Source of the DNA: Cladobotryum mycophilum
Taxonomy: Eukaryota; Ascomycota; Sordariomycetes; Hypocreales; Hypocreaceae
Length of the DNA stretch: 64,000 bases
Reading direction: 5' to 3'
Assembly: GCA_036429605.1 (NCBI GenBank)
Contig: CM071590.1
Coordinates: 3,224,001-3,288,000, forward strand
Of this stretch, positions 12,420 through 23,991 are shown in pieces. A model generated the notes under the pieces. That model had not been told where the DNA came from. It did no database searches and was given only the letters and a program-made list of their open reading frames with translations. Each line of letters opens with the position of its first letter. Within the stretch, counting starts at the first letter, position 1. The position numbers and the translations under genes were made by a program.

Positions 12420-13466
12420 AGTTGGCACGGAAGACCGACCCTTCTGCGAACGCCACGGGCGGGAATGCGATGTAACAATGCCTCTGACGCTTATCGAGGC
12501 TGGATTAACGGCACGAGGAATGCGGTCTGATACGGCATGACTTGTTGATTAGCTGTCAAAAGTCCAATTTTCATCACGGGAAAAAAACCATCCAATTGTG
12601 AGATACCGACTGGGAAGTGAGTGGCCTCCTTTGTGAAGCCATGCGGATGTGGCGCCTGGAGCTCTCCGGAAGGCAAGCCGGGAAATCATACCTTCAAAGG
12701 AATCCACAAATCAGGATTGAATTGAATTTCTTGGTTGGCTGGTTGGTTGGTTGTGGAAGCTTTTTCTCTTTTTTTATCTGGATAACAAAGTTGTATTGAG
12801 AAGAGGAAGATCTGATCCGACGTCTTTGGTTCTCTCGCTTATCTCAGTGAGCCTTCCAAGCTTTCCTGATCTGATGAAGCCCTGAAAGGTACCGAGTACT
12901 TGGTACCCACTGCTGGAAACAATTCCGCACGCCCCTCCTCTTTTCACCTCCTCCTCTTCTCCCCTCCTCCTCCTCCTCCTCCAACAAGCTCGCTCGGTCA
13001 GTCATGGGGAAGCTTTCCCCAAACAAAACCCCCCACAAGCTAAGGTATCCCACGTTGGCTGGGGAAAAACTTCATCACTCCCCCCTTTTCTCCACCATTT
13101 AGTGGCTACACGTAGCATTGAAACGTTGCGTTATTCCAAATAGTTGTCATCTCATTGGACCGCCTCTCATTTGTGGCTAAAAAAGAAGGAAACAAGGGCT
13201 AGATGAGCAGCTAATGGATGTGATGAGTGTGATGAAGCTTGAGCCGACATATCAAGCACTTTATAACCCGATCAAGCCCGTTTCCCAGGGTGTTGGGTGG
13301 GAAGAATCGAGGGGGACATAAGGGAAGATTGCTGCGATATTGTTTTCTCTATTCAAGCTATATACACCACCCTCTCCTCCATTGTATGGATAATACGATA
13401 CCCTCATTTCTGGAAACCTCAGACACAGTACACTTCATTATATTCCTCGACACCCCGTCCTTACAA
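12420..13466. other. Divergent promoter region, rex2 / oxidoreductase
   Basis: About 1 kb serves as the promoter of rex2 (-) and of the Gfo/Idh/MocA gene (+). It contains pyrimidine-rich tracts at about 12940-12985 (CTCCTCCTCCTCC). No gene is supported. Confidence 0.55.
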
Positions 13467-15076
13467 ATGGCAGCCATACAAGACCTGCTCTCCAAGTCCA
13501 CGGGGGACAAGCCCTCTCCCATCATAGAACCGCCCCAGAAACCGGAAATGTCCCAGAACCCACCGCGGTTCATCATCATCGGCGCCGGTTCCCGCGGTCT
13601 CGGCTACGCAAAGGCCATTGACCGGGCCAGCAACGGCGTCGTCGCCGCCGTCGCCGATCCCATCAAGTTTAAGAGAGATATCCTGGGGAGGAACCACATC
13701 TGGCGGGGTGGTGGTGGTGATGGAGATGACGGTCCAAAGGAGGGGCAGTCATTTCCCGACTGGCGCGAGTTTCTAGGGTATGAGCTGAATCGTCGTCAGA
13801 GGGTCACCGCGGGGGAGAGGGACGTTCCCGAGGGTGTGGACGGGGCCTTTGTTTGCGTCTTGGACGAAATGCACCGAGAAGTCGTTGTCGGGCTTGCGCC
13901 GCTAGGTCTCCACATCATGTGCGAGAAGCCCCTGGCCCCGTCCTTTAACGACTGCCTCGACATGTACAAAGCTCTCAAGCCATTCGAGAAGTCTCAGATA
14001 TTCTCCATAGGCCATGTCCTTCGCTACAGCCCTCACAACATGCTGCTACGAAAGCTCCTCGTCGAGGACAAGGTCATCGGCAACATCAGCAGCGCCACCC
14101 ACACAGAGCCCGTCGGCTGGTGGCACTTTACGCATTCCTACGTCAGGGGCAACTGGAGAAACGAAAGGACATCTGCCCCCTCGCTGCTGACCAAGTGCTG
14201 TCACGACATCGACCTGATGCTCTGGCTCCTCTGCTCCCCCGAGAAGTGCGGACAAGGCGAGCCGCACCTCCCCAAGACAGTCTCCTCCACCGGCGGCCTC
14301 CAGTTCTTCAAGAGGAGTCGCAAGCCAGCAGCCGCCGGTCCGGCCACGAATTGCATGAGATGCCCCCTCGGCGACTCCGGCTGCAAGTACTCCGCCAAGC
14401 ACATCTACCTAGGGCCCCGGTACCAAGGTCTCGAAACCGGCAACACGGAATGGCCAGTCGCCGTCGTGGTCAACGACATAGAGGACTACAAGACACTAGA
14501 CGAGCGCAAACAAGTCCTGTCCAAGGCCCTGGAAGAAGACTGGGACTCGTCCACCCCAGAGCCGACCGTCAGCTCACGCAACTGGTTCGGTCGCTGCGTC
14601 TTCGAGTCAGACAACAACGTCTGCGACGAGCAGTTCGTCACCATAACCTGGCCCGAGTCCGACAACAAGCCGGCCAAGCGCGTCACCGTCCACATGGTCG
14701 CCCAGACCAAGAAGCAGTGCGAGCGGTACTCAAACTACTACGGCGACGAGGGGAGATATACGCAGACTCCGAGGTCATCGTCGTCGAGGACTTCAACACG
14801 GGCGAGACCAAGACGTACAGGCCCAAGATGGAGCACAGAGGCCACGGCGGGGGCGACCTTGGCCTAACGAGGCAGTTTGTCATGGCCTGCGATCGGGTCA
14901 AGAACCACGGGTGGGAAGCCGAGAAGGCGCAGAACGAGTACGTCGCCTGCACGCTGGAGGAAGTAATCCGAAGTCATGCCATGGTCTTTGCCGCAGAAGA
15001 AGCGAGGGTAAACGATAAAGTCATCTCCTGGCCAGAATGGTGGGATGACGCAGTGACGAAGCAAATGGCGGCGTAA
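13467..15076 (+). CDS. Gfo/Idh/MocA-family NAD(P)-dependent oxidoreductase (frame broken by one base)
   Basis: A single exon would encode 536 aa if one G is restored at the G-run 14750-14753. As written, the first frame runs to 14867 and the true C-terminus (GEIYADSEVIVVEDF onwards to KQMAA) is in another frame. The N-terminus has the Rossmann motif IIIGAGSRGLG (about residues 34-44), and mid-domain carries the family hallmark CEKPLAPSF. The substrate is not predictable; relatives act on sugars, inositols or similar polyols. An insert at about residues 292-310 is Cys-rich (NCMRCPLGDSGCKYS) and might hold metal. The start MAAIQDLL is chosen because it is the nearest ATG before the Rossmann fold; a start at MSQNPP is an alternative. 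There is no signal peptide, so the protein is probably cytosolic. Confidence 0.85.
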
Positions 15077-15518
15077 TGGGAAAACAATATCTAACCGCAA
15101 GTATAATAATCAATCGCAGGGTAGCAGACACAAGAGAAATTGGAACAAACACTTTCTTCGATATACTTGAAACTGTAATGATATTATGACCCAACAGGTA
15201 GACCCTCTCCCGCTTATGAGCTGAAAAAAACAAAGAGCACTTATTTACGCCTCAAACCCAGGATATGACCACCACCACCACCGCCATCACCGCCCATCCT
15301 AATTTCCCATATCCCATGGGCGCTTTCCATTTCCTTCCAGATATGTAGTATGTATATGAAAAAAAAAACCAACAAATCAAAATGGTTGAATCATAACCAA
15401 GAGAAAAAGATCCAAAGTGACCGACATATATCTCATTACCCTTTATACATGATACAAAAGAGAGAGAAATGGCAAAAATAAAAACAATAAACTTTCATTT
15501 GAGTTTGTGACAGCTAGA
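15077..15518. other. Convergent 3' gap
   Basis: This short AT-rich stretch lies between the oxidoreductase (+) and the Cys-rich surface protein (-). It holds 3' untranslated sequence only, as far as visible. Confidence 0.6.
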
Positions 15519-16888
15519 CTAGCTGCTTGGTAACTCGGCACGGTTGGTTTCTGCGCCTATGGGGTTAACGGCAGGCAGCTCTTGAGCCGGCTGGTGGTGC
15601 TGGTGCTCATGAGCGGGAGGCGTGCCGCCTTCCTTGATGATGCCCGGGCTGGGCGAAACTGGTGGAGGAGAGGTGCTAGCCGTGGGTGTGGGGTATCCGT
15701 AGGCCTGGGGAGCATAGTGTCCCTGGTAAGGAACCTGGTTGTTGAATTGCTGGTGGTTGTTATACTGGCCCTGGTACATGCCTCCATTGTTGTAGGCAGC
15801 AGCCATGTTGGGATCGTAGTTTTGCTGAGGTGATATAGGAGCGTATTGATAGTTTGATGGGGCACCAGAGGTATAGCCGGTGCCGCTAGGAGAAGTAGGG
15901 CTCGTGGGGTGGGCCATGGATGGAGGAGGAGGAGAGTTGTCGGCTGGCTTGGGATCGGGCTGGGGCTTCTTGCGGAGGAAGAAGAAGGCGGCAACGCCGA
16001 TGAGACCCAGAACTGCGACGCCTCCGACAGCTCCTCCCGCAATGGCACCGACAGGAGTGCCGCTCTTCTTCTTAACCGGAGGAGGAGGGACGGGAGAGGT
16101 GCTGGTCGGGCCGGGAGTGGATGTGGTCACGACGGTAGGACTTGCGGTAGTCGATGGTGCGGGCCAGGCGGGATCGCGGGTCAGGAGAGTACCCCTGCCG
16201 GCGGAGGGAGAGCAGTCGAAGAGAGTGTATAGCTGAGCAGACTTGTCGGTTTTGGCGGAGGTTTGAACAACCCATGTGTAGCACGCGGGCAGAGCTGAAG
16301 AAGCGCTATATGGATTGTAAGTATAGAGAATCATCAAGTATGAGAAAGGGGAGCATTATCTTACCAGCAAAGCGTATGGTAGTCTGATGGGAGATCACAA
16401 GCTCCGGCGCTGGAACTCTGGTAGTTGATACAGGTCGTCTTGATGGCACTGCAAGCACTGTTTGGCTGACAGCATCCAACAAATCCACCCTGCGGTGTGC
16501 AAGTGGCTCCATTGGTGATGCATGTGAAGGAGTCTATTCACAATCAGCAAGCTATTCTCCCCTCATTCCAACACTTCCGTAAAATAAAAGAAGAAAGGAA
16601 TAACTCACTCTCGGCAGTAGGAACAAAGCCGCACGTCGCCGGTCCCATACTAAACTCCTGACGCGGTAGCATCATTCTTCCAAACAGGGGCTTGGGCGCT
16701 TCTGTCGGCATGGGGGAGAAGCCCAAGGCAAGCTGCTGGTCATTGGCCTCGCCATTGTTGACACCGAGCGTCTCCTTCGGGGGAGCCCATGATTTCTCGA
16801 TTCCGGACTGGGGAGTAGCTACGTCGGAAGCGGCGATTGGGACGACTGCGGCGCCCAAGGCGAAGAGGATTGCTCTGTTGTGACGCAT
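15519..16888 (-). CDS. Secreted-ectodomain single-pass membrane protein, Cys-rich, 411 aa
   Basis: Exons 16609-16888, 16365-16533 and 15519-16305 encode 411 aa. A signal peptide is visible (RAILFALGAAVVPIAAS). A Cys-rich ectodomain follows, with TCxxQGGFVGCCQPNSAC and further Cys to about residue 182. A Ser/Thr/Pro stretch leads to a Gly/Ala/Val membrane helix at about 233-260 (GAIAGGAVGGVAVLGLIGVA) stopped by LRKK. The long cytoplasmic tail is Pro/Gln/Tyr/Asn-rich. This is the layout of fungal wall-sensor-like or WSC-type surface proteins, but I cannot assign a named domain. It probably sits in the plasma membrane facing the wall. Function is not known; a signalling or wall-anchoring role is inference. 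Confidence 0.85.
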
Positions 16889-19800
16889 TGTGTATATGTT
16901 ATGTTATGTATTGTATTGTATGCAGATCCTCCCGAGCTGTTGTTGGAAGCTCCTTTCTTTGTTTCTTATTCTCCTGATCACTTCGAGTTTTGACCTGAAG
17001 CCCAAAACAAAACAAAAAGAGACCAAAAAGGGAGAAGAGATGGTTTGCTCGATTCGATGCTCTCAGCAAGAGAGATGAAGGATGCCAAGACGGAAGAAAA
17101 AGATCAAAGATGTAAACGGCTTTGAATAATTCATAAATAAAATCCAAAACTCGAACAGCAGAAACGAGCGCCACAGGGTCCTTAATTATCTTTTTTTCTC
17201 TCTGTCCGTCTCTTACCTCTCTCTGGCTTTTCTGCTTCAGTCTTAGACGATACTGATCTCTCTCCGCTTCAATAGCTCGCTGCTGCTGCTGCGACCCAAT
17301 ATCCATCCATCCAACACACGCACGCCCAGCCACCCCCCATGCATACACAGAGAGATAGGTACGGTACGGCATCAAAAGTCAAGCTTTCTTTCTGCCATCA
17401 CACCACCCAAACCCAAACACCCCCCTCGTGGGAATCGGGCTGAGAGACTAGTCAACGCATAGTCCCGGAACAGCCCAGCGCCAAACGGTCCAGCGCCGTC
17501 AAGTTGCGTCGACCGGCCGGCCGCCAAAGATAAAATGAACCCCGGAGCTTTCTCTGGTTTTTAGTGCGATGTGTGGCGTCTGGATAGGCATGTCTCATTC
17601 GCGACGGTGGGGGGCAGCTGAATGGGGGCTTGCTTTCGATGGAATTAGAGGGTGAGGGTGAGAGTGAGGAGGAGAAAAAAGAAGCGGCCTTGGTTTTGGT
17701 TGGCTAGGTAAGGTTGAGTGTTGAAAAGAGAGAGGGGAGGGGCTATGGATGTGTGTGCGTGTGTATCCGAATATGGCAGCATTAGAAAAGGGAAGCTACC
17801 ACCGGGTCAGAGGCGGCTGCAGCGATAACTCAGGTACACAGTATCGTCATATTGTGGAATTGCTAAGGCACCAAGGCACTCACAACTATTACTACAGGTA
17901 GGTACCTCTAAATTACAGAGCACAGAACTGAACAAAAGTCTCTTGCTTTGCTTGTGATACCGGCAGAAGCATGAAATATATTCTTAGCGAGACACACTGC
18001 CGATCCTAAACAACAAACCCTATTATTACTCCATAATACCTACGGAATACCGCCAGCCAGAATGTCCACATCAAAAAAAAAATACACAGACCCTACTTGT
18101 ATGTATGTACGGAGTAATAAACAAGGTACTAAAAACCAATGCTGACACCCGCTGCAGCAATCGCATCGCTATTCTTGTCGTACCACCCACCCACCCCACA
18201 AGAGAAACCTAGAACCTAGCAGATGCAGGTATCCCATGTGTTCCAGGTTGCATTATCGCCCATCCTTCCTCTGTCCGTCCCCCCTTGTCCGGGTCTAGTT
18301 TCCAAGGTCACTCGCCGCTGTTCCTCCTCTTCCCCTCACAACTATTCGGCTGCGGCTGTGCTTTGGGTGGTAGTGGAGAAGGGGGGGGGGGGGATAGAGA
18401 GACACACACACAGAGCCGCACCTTTTCTATCCAGCAGCACAAGAACAGAATTGAACCAATGCGCGCGCCGCCGGACTTGCGACGCCGCCGCTACTTTTTC
18501 TTTTCTGCGCCTTTCCTCTTTCATCTCTGTTCGTTCGTTTTCCCTCACTCAAGTTACATTGCCGGTTTTCCAGTTACGTGCAGTTGCGGTGCAGTAATGC
18601 TATTTTTGAACCACCTCTCCCACTCCCACTCTCTGTCTGTCTCACAAGCCAAGCCAGGTCAAGCCTTCGGATCTCGTCAGATGTTTATTATTATTATTAT
18701 TCCTCGATCGAACTTGTACCCATAATAGCCTCTGAGCCTGTACAGAGTAACATTACCGCAATCTAGCCTTTTGGTTCTTTCTGTCTGTCTGTCTGTCTTG
18801 TCTCAAGTGGTATGTATGCATCTCCCCAAAGTAACATCGATCCGCGCGCTTCATCATTTCAACAATCACACTCTCTCATGCACCTTTATTTCCCGTAATC
18901 TCGGTTTCCCTCGTGTCGAGACCATCCGTCACACGTTCAGCCCAAAGCGAAACCACCACCACCACTACCAAAAGAAATCCGCCCCGGCAAGGCTGAGCTC
19001 CGACCCCCTGGGCTTTCTCTTTGTCCATCCACTCTACTTGTACTAGTTGACTACTGTATTAGTGATAAAAGTAATATAAACGTACAAATCATGTTCAAGT
19101 GCTCATATCTAAAAATGCCTACCGTTGGGCTGCCACGCGACGCCACTAGTTTGCATTCCGCAGGGGCCCAGAACCAAAAGCAACAGCACACTCACACACT
19201 CACTCACACACCCTCAGCCCACAAAGCCTCAGACCTTCTTTTATTTTGGCTTTACTTTGTTGTAGTAGGACGAGAAGGAATACGCCTTGTCATCGCCGGG
19301 TGTGTGTAGTGCAATGTGCTCCATAGTGTTGTGTAGCCATAGCTAAAAAAGCCCAGAAAAAACGATAGAGTTTGTTTCCTTCTGTCAAAAATGATCTCAG
19401 CTTTTTCCTTTCATCATCATGCAAATGCCGAGTCGGTGTCACTGCCGACAAAGGGAAGAGAAGATGGGAGGATGAATAAGAGGTGCCAAGATTTCTTCAT
19501 TGTTCCGTCCAATGCTTTTCTTCCCCCGTGCGTCTCCCGCATCCATCCAATGATGGGATGAACAGAATCCTACCATGGAGAACTCACACACGTGGGTTTG
19601 CTGCGCTCTCGTTCTTGCGGTATCCCAGGAGGGCGGTATCGGTGGGTGGTGTTCGGCTCCACGATGATTCTTCACCACCACCACTCGCTTCTCTTTTGCA
19701 CGCCCCCCAGTCAAACCCACAAAGAATATAATACCACCGCACCCTTCTATCCGTCTCGCCTCCCTTCATGCTCAATACCAATATCCAAATCATGCATAAT

Positions 19801-20632
19801 AATGTCAATTGCGTCGTAAGCCGAGCGGTAAAAGGACTCAACCCCAAACCTAGACATTAATAGACCCATACCGGCTAAATCCCACGACGGCTTCACCTTT
19901 CCACCCTCCCTTCAGCTTACCCTATATACTACCCAGTAAACAAAAACGTTTCATTGCCGACGTCATTTCATCACCGACAGTCTGGTTACTGGGGGACCCT
20001 TATCACGGGCTGAAAGCTGAATAACTAGAAAATTGCATTCCCTTGAACACCTATATCAACTTGTTGCAGTCTCGTTAATTTCTTCTCCAATCTTGCCTCT
20101 TTCCCGTATACCGTCCAATCCAGACACACATCTTCTTCTGATTGCCCCAATATCCGCATCAGCCGTTAGTTAGTTAGTCCAAGAGGCGAATCGATTCGAC
20201 TTGTCAAAGCGGAACTATTTCCCACTAGTTTTCCATTCTAGACCAGAAGCCGACCGTCGGCAACCTCCCTGTTCCTGGCCAACGCGGCGATTCCATATCC
20301 AGCCTGCCCGCCTGAACTTGCATCTTACAATACCACAAATGGTTTGCATAAGCTATCTCTGTCGATCATCGTCGCAAACCCGTCCCAAATCGGGAGCATC
20401 ATGTACCAAAGTCAGAATATTGTATCCCATATCCGATTATCCGAGCAAGCCATACATACGTGTACACACTTGGAATGTTTACTTCCAATAGCAGCCAAAC
20501 CCACGCATTCCAGTACATTGCTAAACGCCATGCCCATATCCATTTCCATGCCCCTTCCATGCCATATTGGTGGTGCCTATTGGCAAAAAAAAAAAAAAAC
20601 AATTCTTTCTTCTTCACATTCATTAACGCCCT
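16889..20632. other. 3.7-kb gene-poor region
   Basis: No credible gene is seen on either strand; the open frames are short, low-complexity and lack splice support. It contains a 13-base G run (18381-18393), AC- and TTA-type simple repeats, and one TACGGAGTA motif at 18108-18116. It should include the promoter of the surface-protein gene on its left and the 3' region of the Nudix gene on its right. Confidence 0.5.
18381..18393. repeat. Poly-G run (13)
   Basis: Thirteen consecutive G, then an AC repeat. The length should be treated with caution because homopolymers elsewhere in the window appear miscounted. Confidence 0.8.
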
Positions 20633-21736
20633 TCATAGATTGTTGAATGGGAGCTCTCGCTGCAGGCCGGACCTGAGCATCCCAAAGTGTTCATCGTCGC
20701 ATTGCTGAATCTCGCCCTTGCGGAGCAAAAAGTCTAGCATGACCAATCCGCAGTTTGGTTTCCACTCTGCATTCTTCAAGTCACTCTTGACTTCCTCTAT
20801 CGGCTTCAGCATGAAGCGATCGATCGAATCCGGCTCCTCGGGGAACGGAATAAAGCCGGGGTTGACTTGGAGGTCGAAGGTATACCGAATCCCGGGTTCT
20901 ACATGACCCTCTTCGCTACCGGCTATGTGATCCTTTTGATCATAAAATGAGATCTTGGGTTCGGGTGTGACTCTACCCACGTAGATGCCATTTCTTGTTA
21001 CGAGTCCTGTCGAAACATCCACCGTCAGTCCGGCCTCCTCCATGGCCTCTCGCTGGAGCGTCACAAGGGGATCCATATTGTCATCGGGATCCATGGCTCC
21101 CGCGACAACCTGGTCGAGCTTCCCTGCATATGTGACGTTCTGAGAACGCTTCGAGACCCAAACATGAATCTTGCCGCTTTTCACGGTGAACATGTTCATG
21201 TGGACGCCGGTGGTGACGATGCCAAAGATGCCCCTAGCCGGTGATGCAATCACCAAACCCGCCAACTTGGCATCCAAACCGCGGATGGGGTGGTAATCTG
21301 ATTTCTTGATAAGCCACTTCTTAAAGCAGCCGTTGAAGTTGTCGGCGTTCTTCTCGCAGAGAGCCACAAACTCCCGCCGGCATATCTCGACAACATCGTC
21401 GCCGAATCGGACGATGGGATTTAGATGTATCTTGCGGTCTTTCTTCGAGACCCGAAAGCTGGTGTTCTCCCATCGCATCTGGTTGGCGTGCTCTGGTAGC
21501 ATGTAGCCCACGGGGACCGAGTTGTCGAGGATGGTAAATTCCCACATGCCGCCGGCCTCGCTTTCGTGGAACTTATTGCAGCGACGGATGACGTCGTAAA
21601 ATGAACCCATATTGTCAGATGGTATGGGGGAAAGAACCCACGCACGAATCGTTGATGCAGAGGTTGAATGAAGAAGTGATGGCGATGACGGGGATGCCAA
21701 AGAGCTGCCGGGCGGCAGAGCAAGAGAGGAAGCCAT
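20633..21736 (-). CDS. Nudix hydrolase with N-terminal DUF4743-type domain
   Basis: One exon encodes 367 aa. The N-terminal half (about 45-175) resembles the DUF4743 domain of yeast YJR142W and plant NUDT20/24-type proteins. The C-terminal half is a Nudix fold with the box ending REAMEEAGL at about residue 240. These enzymes hydrolyse damaged or modified thiamine diphosphates (oxo- and oxythiamine forms), a housekeeping role; assignment of that substrate is by family only. The glutamate normally found eight residues before the REUxEE Arg is not obvious. The start MASSLALPPG is preferred; an in-frame ATG 37 codons upstream adds a basic segment without family support. The first 40 residues are Ser/Pro-rich and could be a weak targeting sequence. 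Confidence 0.88.
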   Translation of the reverse strand: MASSLALPPGSSLASPSSPSLLHSTSASTIRAWVLSPIPSDNMGSFYDVIRRCNKFHESEAGGMWEFTILDNSVPVGYMLPEHANQMRWENTSFRVSKKDRKIHLNPIVRFGDDVVEICRREFVALCEKNADNFNGCFKKWLIKKSDYHPIRGLDAKLAGLVIASPARGIFGIVTTGVHMNMFTVKSGKIHVWVSKRSQNVTYAGKLDQVVAGAMDPDDNMDPLVTLQREAMEEAGLTVDVSTGLVTRNGIYVGRVTPEPKISFYDQKDHIAGSEEGHVEPGIRYTFDLQVNPGFIPFPEEPDSIDRFMLKPIEEVKSDLKNAEWKPNCGLVMLDFLLRKGEIQQCDDEHFGMLRSGLQRELPFNNL

Positions 21737-22098
21737 GATGCACGGCTCTTTTTCTTCCTCTCTCAGAACTGCCAACTGTTTTGTTTTGCCAAGTGCGAGC
21801 GGAGCCCTACAAGTCAACAATAAAGAACGCTTTGTTCGTGTCTTCACTTTTGTAAACGCTCGGTGGCTCTTGCTGGCTCCTGCTGGCTCCTAGAAGAGCA
21901 GCGTTTGATGGGTCAAAGAACGTTTGACGAATTGTTGGAAGGAATCAAAAAGGGGGGCAATAAGCCGAAGGTTCCATCAACCTGTTGGACGTGCTCGGCT
22001 GGTCAATCCATAAAGAACAAAGAGTGGGCTGATGTTGGCTTTGAAGATGCAGGAAGGTTTCGCACGGGAGAGTCGAGAAGATGCCTTTACATTACCTT

Positions 22099-22125
22099 GG
22101 CACTGACACTGGCACTGGCACTGGC
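22099..22125. repeat. GGCACT-type tandem repeat
   Basis: Four to five copies of a 6-bp unit related to GGCACT, slightly diverged in one copy. Confidence 0.8.
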
Positions 22126-22511
22126 AGAGGCGCGGACGCAGACGCAGACACACAAGGGAATCAGGGATCTGTGGCTGGTCGTGACACATCACTGGCCACG
22201 GAACTGTGACCCGACCCTGTGTTACCCATGCAGGAACAAAATCAGAGTTGTTTCCCGACCACGATGATGATCCGTAGTGCGAAGTCGAAAGGATATGTTT
22301 TCATGGGATGGAACCTCTACCGGGCTCCCGGGATTGGCAGGACGGCCCTAGCTAGGTGGCACCGGGCGGCAACCCGTGCGTCGCTCAAGACCGCATCCGT
22401 CATTGTGCAGGGCTTCATTCTGAGCGAGTGCTCTCGAGATGTCTCTTCCCTCCCGTTCTCATTCGCCTTTTTCCGAGGAGGGGGAAGAGTGAGGAGAGAA
22501 AGACTCTTTTT

Positions 22512-22544
22512 TGCTGCTGCTGCTGCTGCTGCTGCTACTGCTGC
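22512..22544. repeat. (TGC)n microsatellite
   Basis: About eight TGC units, a TAC interruption and two more TGC units. Confidence 0.9.
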
Positions 22545-23181
22545 GTGTGCCCTCACCGCTGCACTGCCTTGCCTCGCCTCGCCTTGCCTGAAGGGAAAAG
22601 GGAAGGGAACGGGAGGGAAGGGTGATATTCCTTGCTTGCTTTAGGTATGTAGCTTTGTACATAATATGCTTGCTACTATTGCTAGTATTGCCACCACCCA
22701 GCGTGTCCAGATGACATTTCAGTTTGCGTCTACCCACGGGGCTAATTGCTTTTTCAAGACACGGGCTGCCTTGTCTAAAACGTCTGCCCTGAGACTCGTG
22801 GTTTTGAGTGGTGCATCAGATGGTGGTGCACTGATGGTGCTTGGAACCTGCTAGCTGGTCTGGTTGGACCGGGGGAGCGGCCGAGTCATTGTCGGATCTG
22901 GCAAAGAAGCGAAAGCCACTTGAGACTCGGGCAAGGAAACTAACTGCAGATGATCCATCCTCATTCCCAACAAGACTCGCTCGGAGAAGACGAAGACGTA
23001 GGCAGTGGTGAACAAATGAACCCGAAAAAGCTTGAGCTCAGCCAAGCAGCCTATCGCGTTGTCGCATGTCTTCACCGAAGTGGAAACGCGTCCTGGGCTT
23101 CCCCCACACCGATATGGGCAGCCCCTCCCCCCAGTCACAGACTTGTACATGCAGTATGTACGTATGCAGGCAAGATAAAGA

Positions 23182-23246
23182 GGGAGGGAGGGAGGGAGGG
23201 AGGGAGAGACAGACAGAACAGACAGGCAGACAGGCAGACAGACAGG
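23182..23246. repeat. GGGA then GACA/GGCA tetranucleotide tract
   Basis: Six GGGA units pass directly into GACA and GGCA units. This purine-rich tract is roughly 65 bases long. Confidence 0.9.
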
Positions 23247-23968
23247 GCGAACCAACAGACAGACATGAAGTACAATGTGTGTAGTATGTGTGCGTCTGTC
23301 TGTGTACTCCGTACAACGGATACTTCATGTACCACGCCCAGAAGAGAAACATTTCATTACCATCCGTCGTCGGGATAGGGTGGCGTGGTGTGGTGTGGTT
23401 GGATTGCATTGCATGAGGGGGACGGCACAGATGGATGTCTTGTGTCTTGTGGATGGGAATAAAAAAGAAATAAAAAATATACCTAAAATAACCTGGAAAA
23501 TATGGCTGCTGCGGTTGGAGTGCCATTGCAGATATGCAGCAGACACACAGCAGCGCCTGGAAGAGGAAGAGGCAGCCCTGGGAGCCCCTGGAGCCCTGGA
23601 GAAGAGGCATCCACACTCACCAAAATCATGCTACAGGCCATCCCGACAGTTGGCTATTGGTAGAAACATTCTTGCTCTACACGTGGCAGTGGATATTCAA
23701 GCAAGTTTTAGCATCCCTAAATCGTTTCCTGTTAAACTGGATTAAGCGCACCTTTCAAGATCGATGTTTTGGTGCCTTTCCCTATTTACCTACGCGGGAC
23801 TTTACCATGCTGCATTTAGCATGCATCCATTAACGTACAAGGAAAGTATCATTCCCCGTACCCATAAACAAACAAAAGTCAGTCATTCAACCGTCAACCA
23901 TCAGCCAACACCCAACACCCAACATGGAACCAACAATATGAAACCTCCTCTTTGACCAGGCGTTCAAT

Positions 23969-23991
23969 GCCCTGCCATGCCCTGCCATGCC
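23969..23991. repeat. CCTGCCATGC tandem duplication
   Basis: Two full copies of the 10-bp unit CCTGCCATGC and a partial third. Confidence 0.8.

Noticed and set aside
14120..14749. Long alternative frame overlapping the oxidoreductase before the frame break
   Set aside because: Before the G-run it reads Arg/Gln-rich nonsense relative to the clear Gfo/Idh/MocA frame; only the part after 14750 is real.
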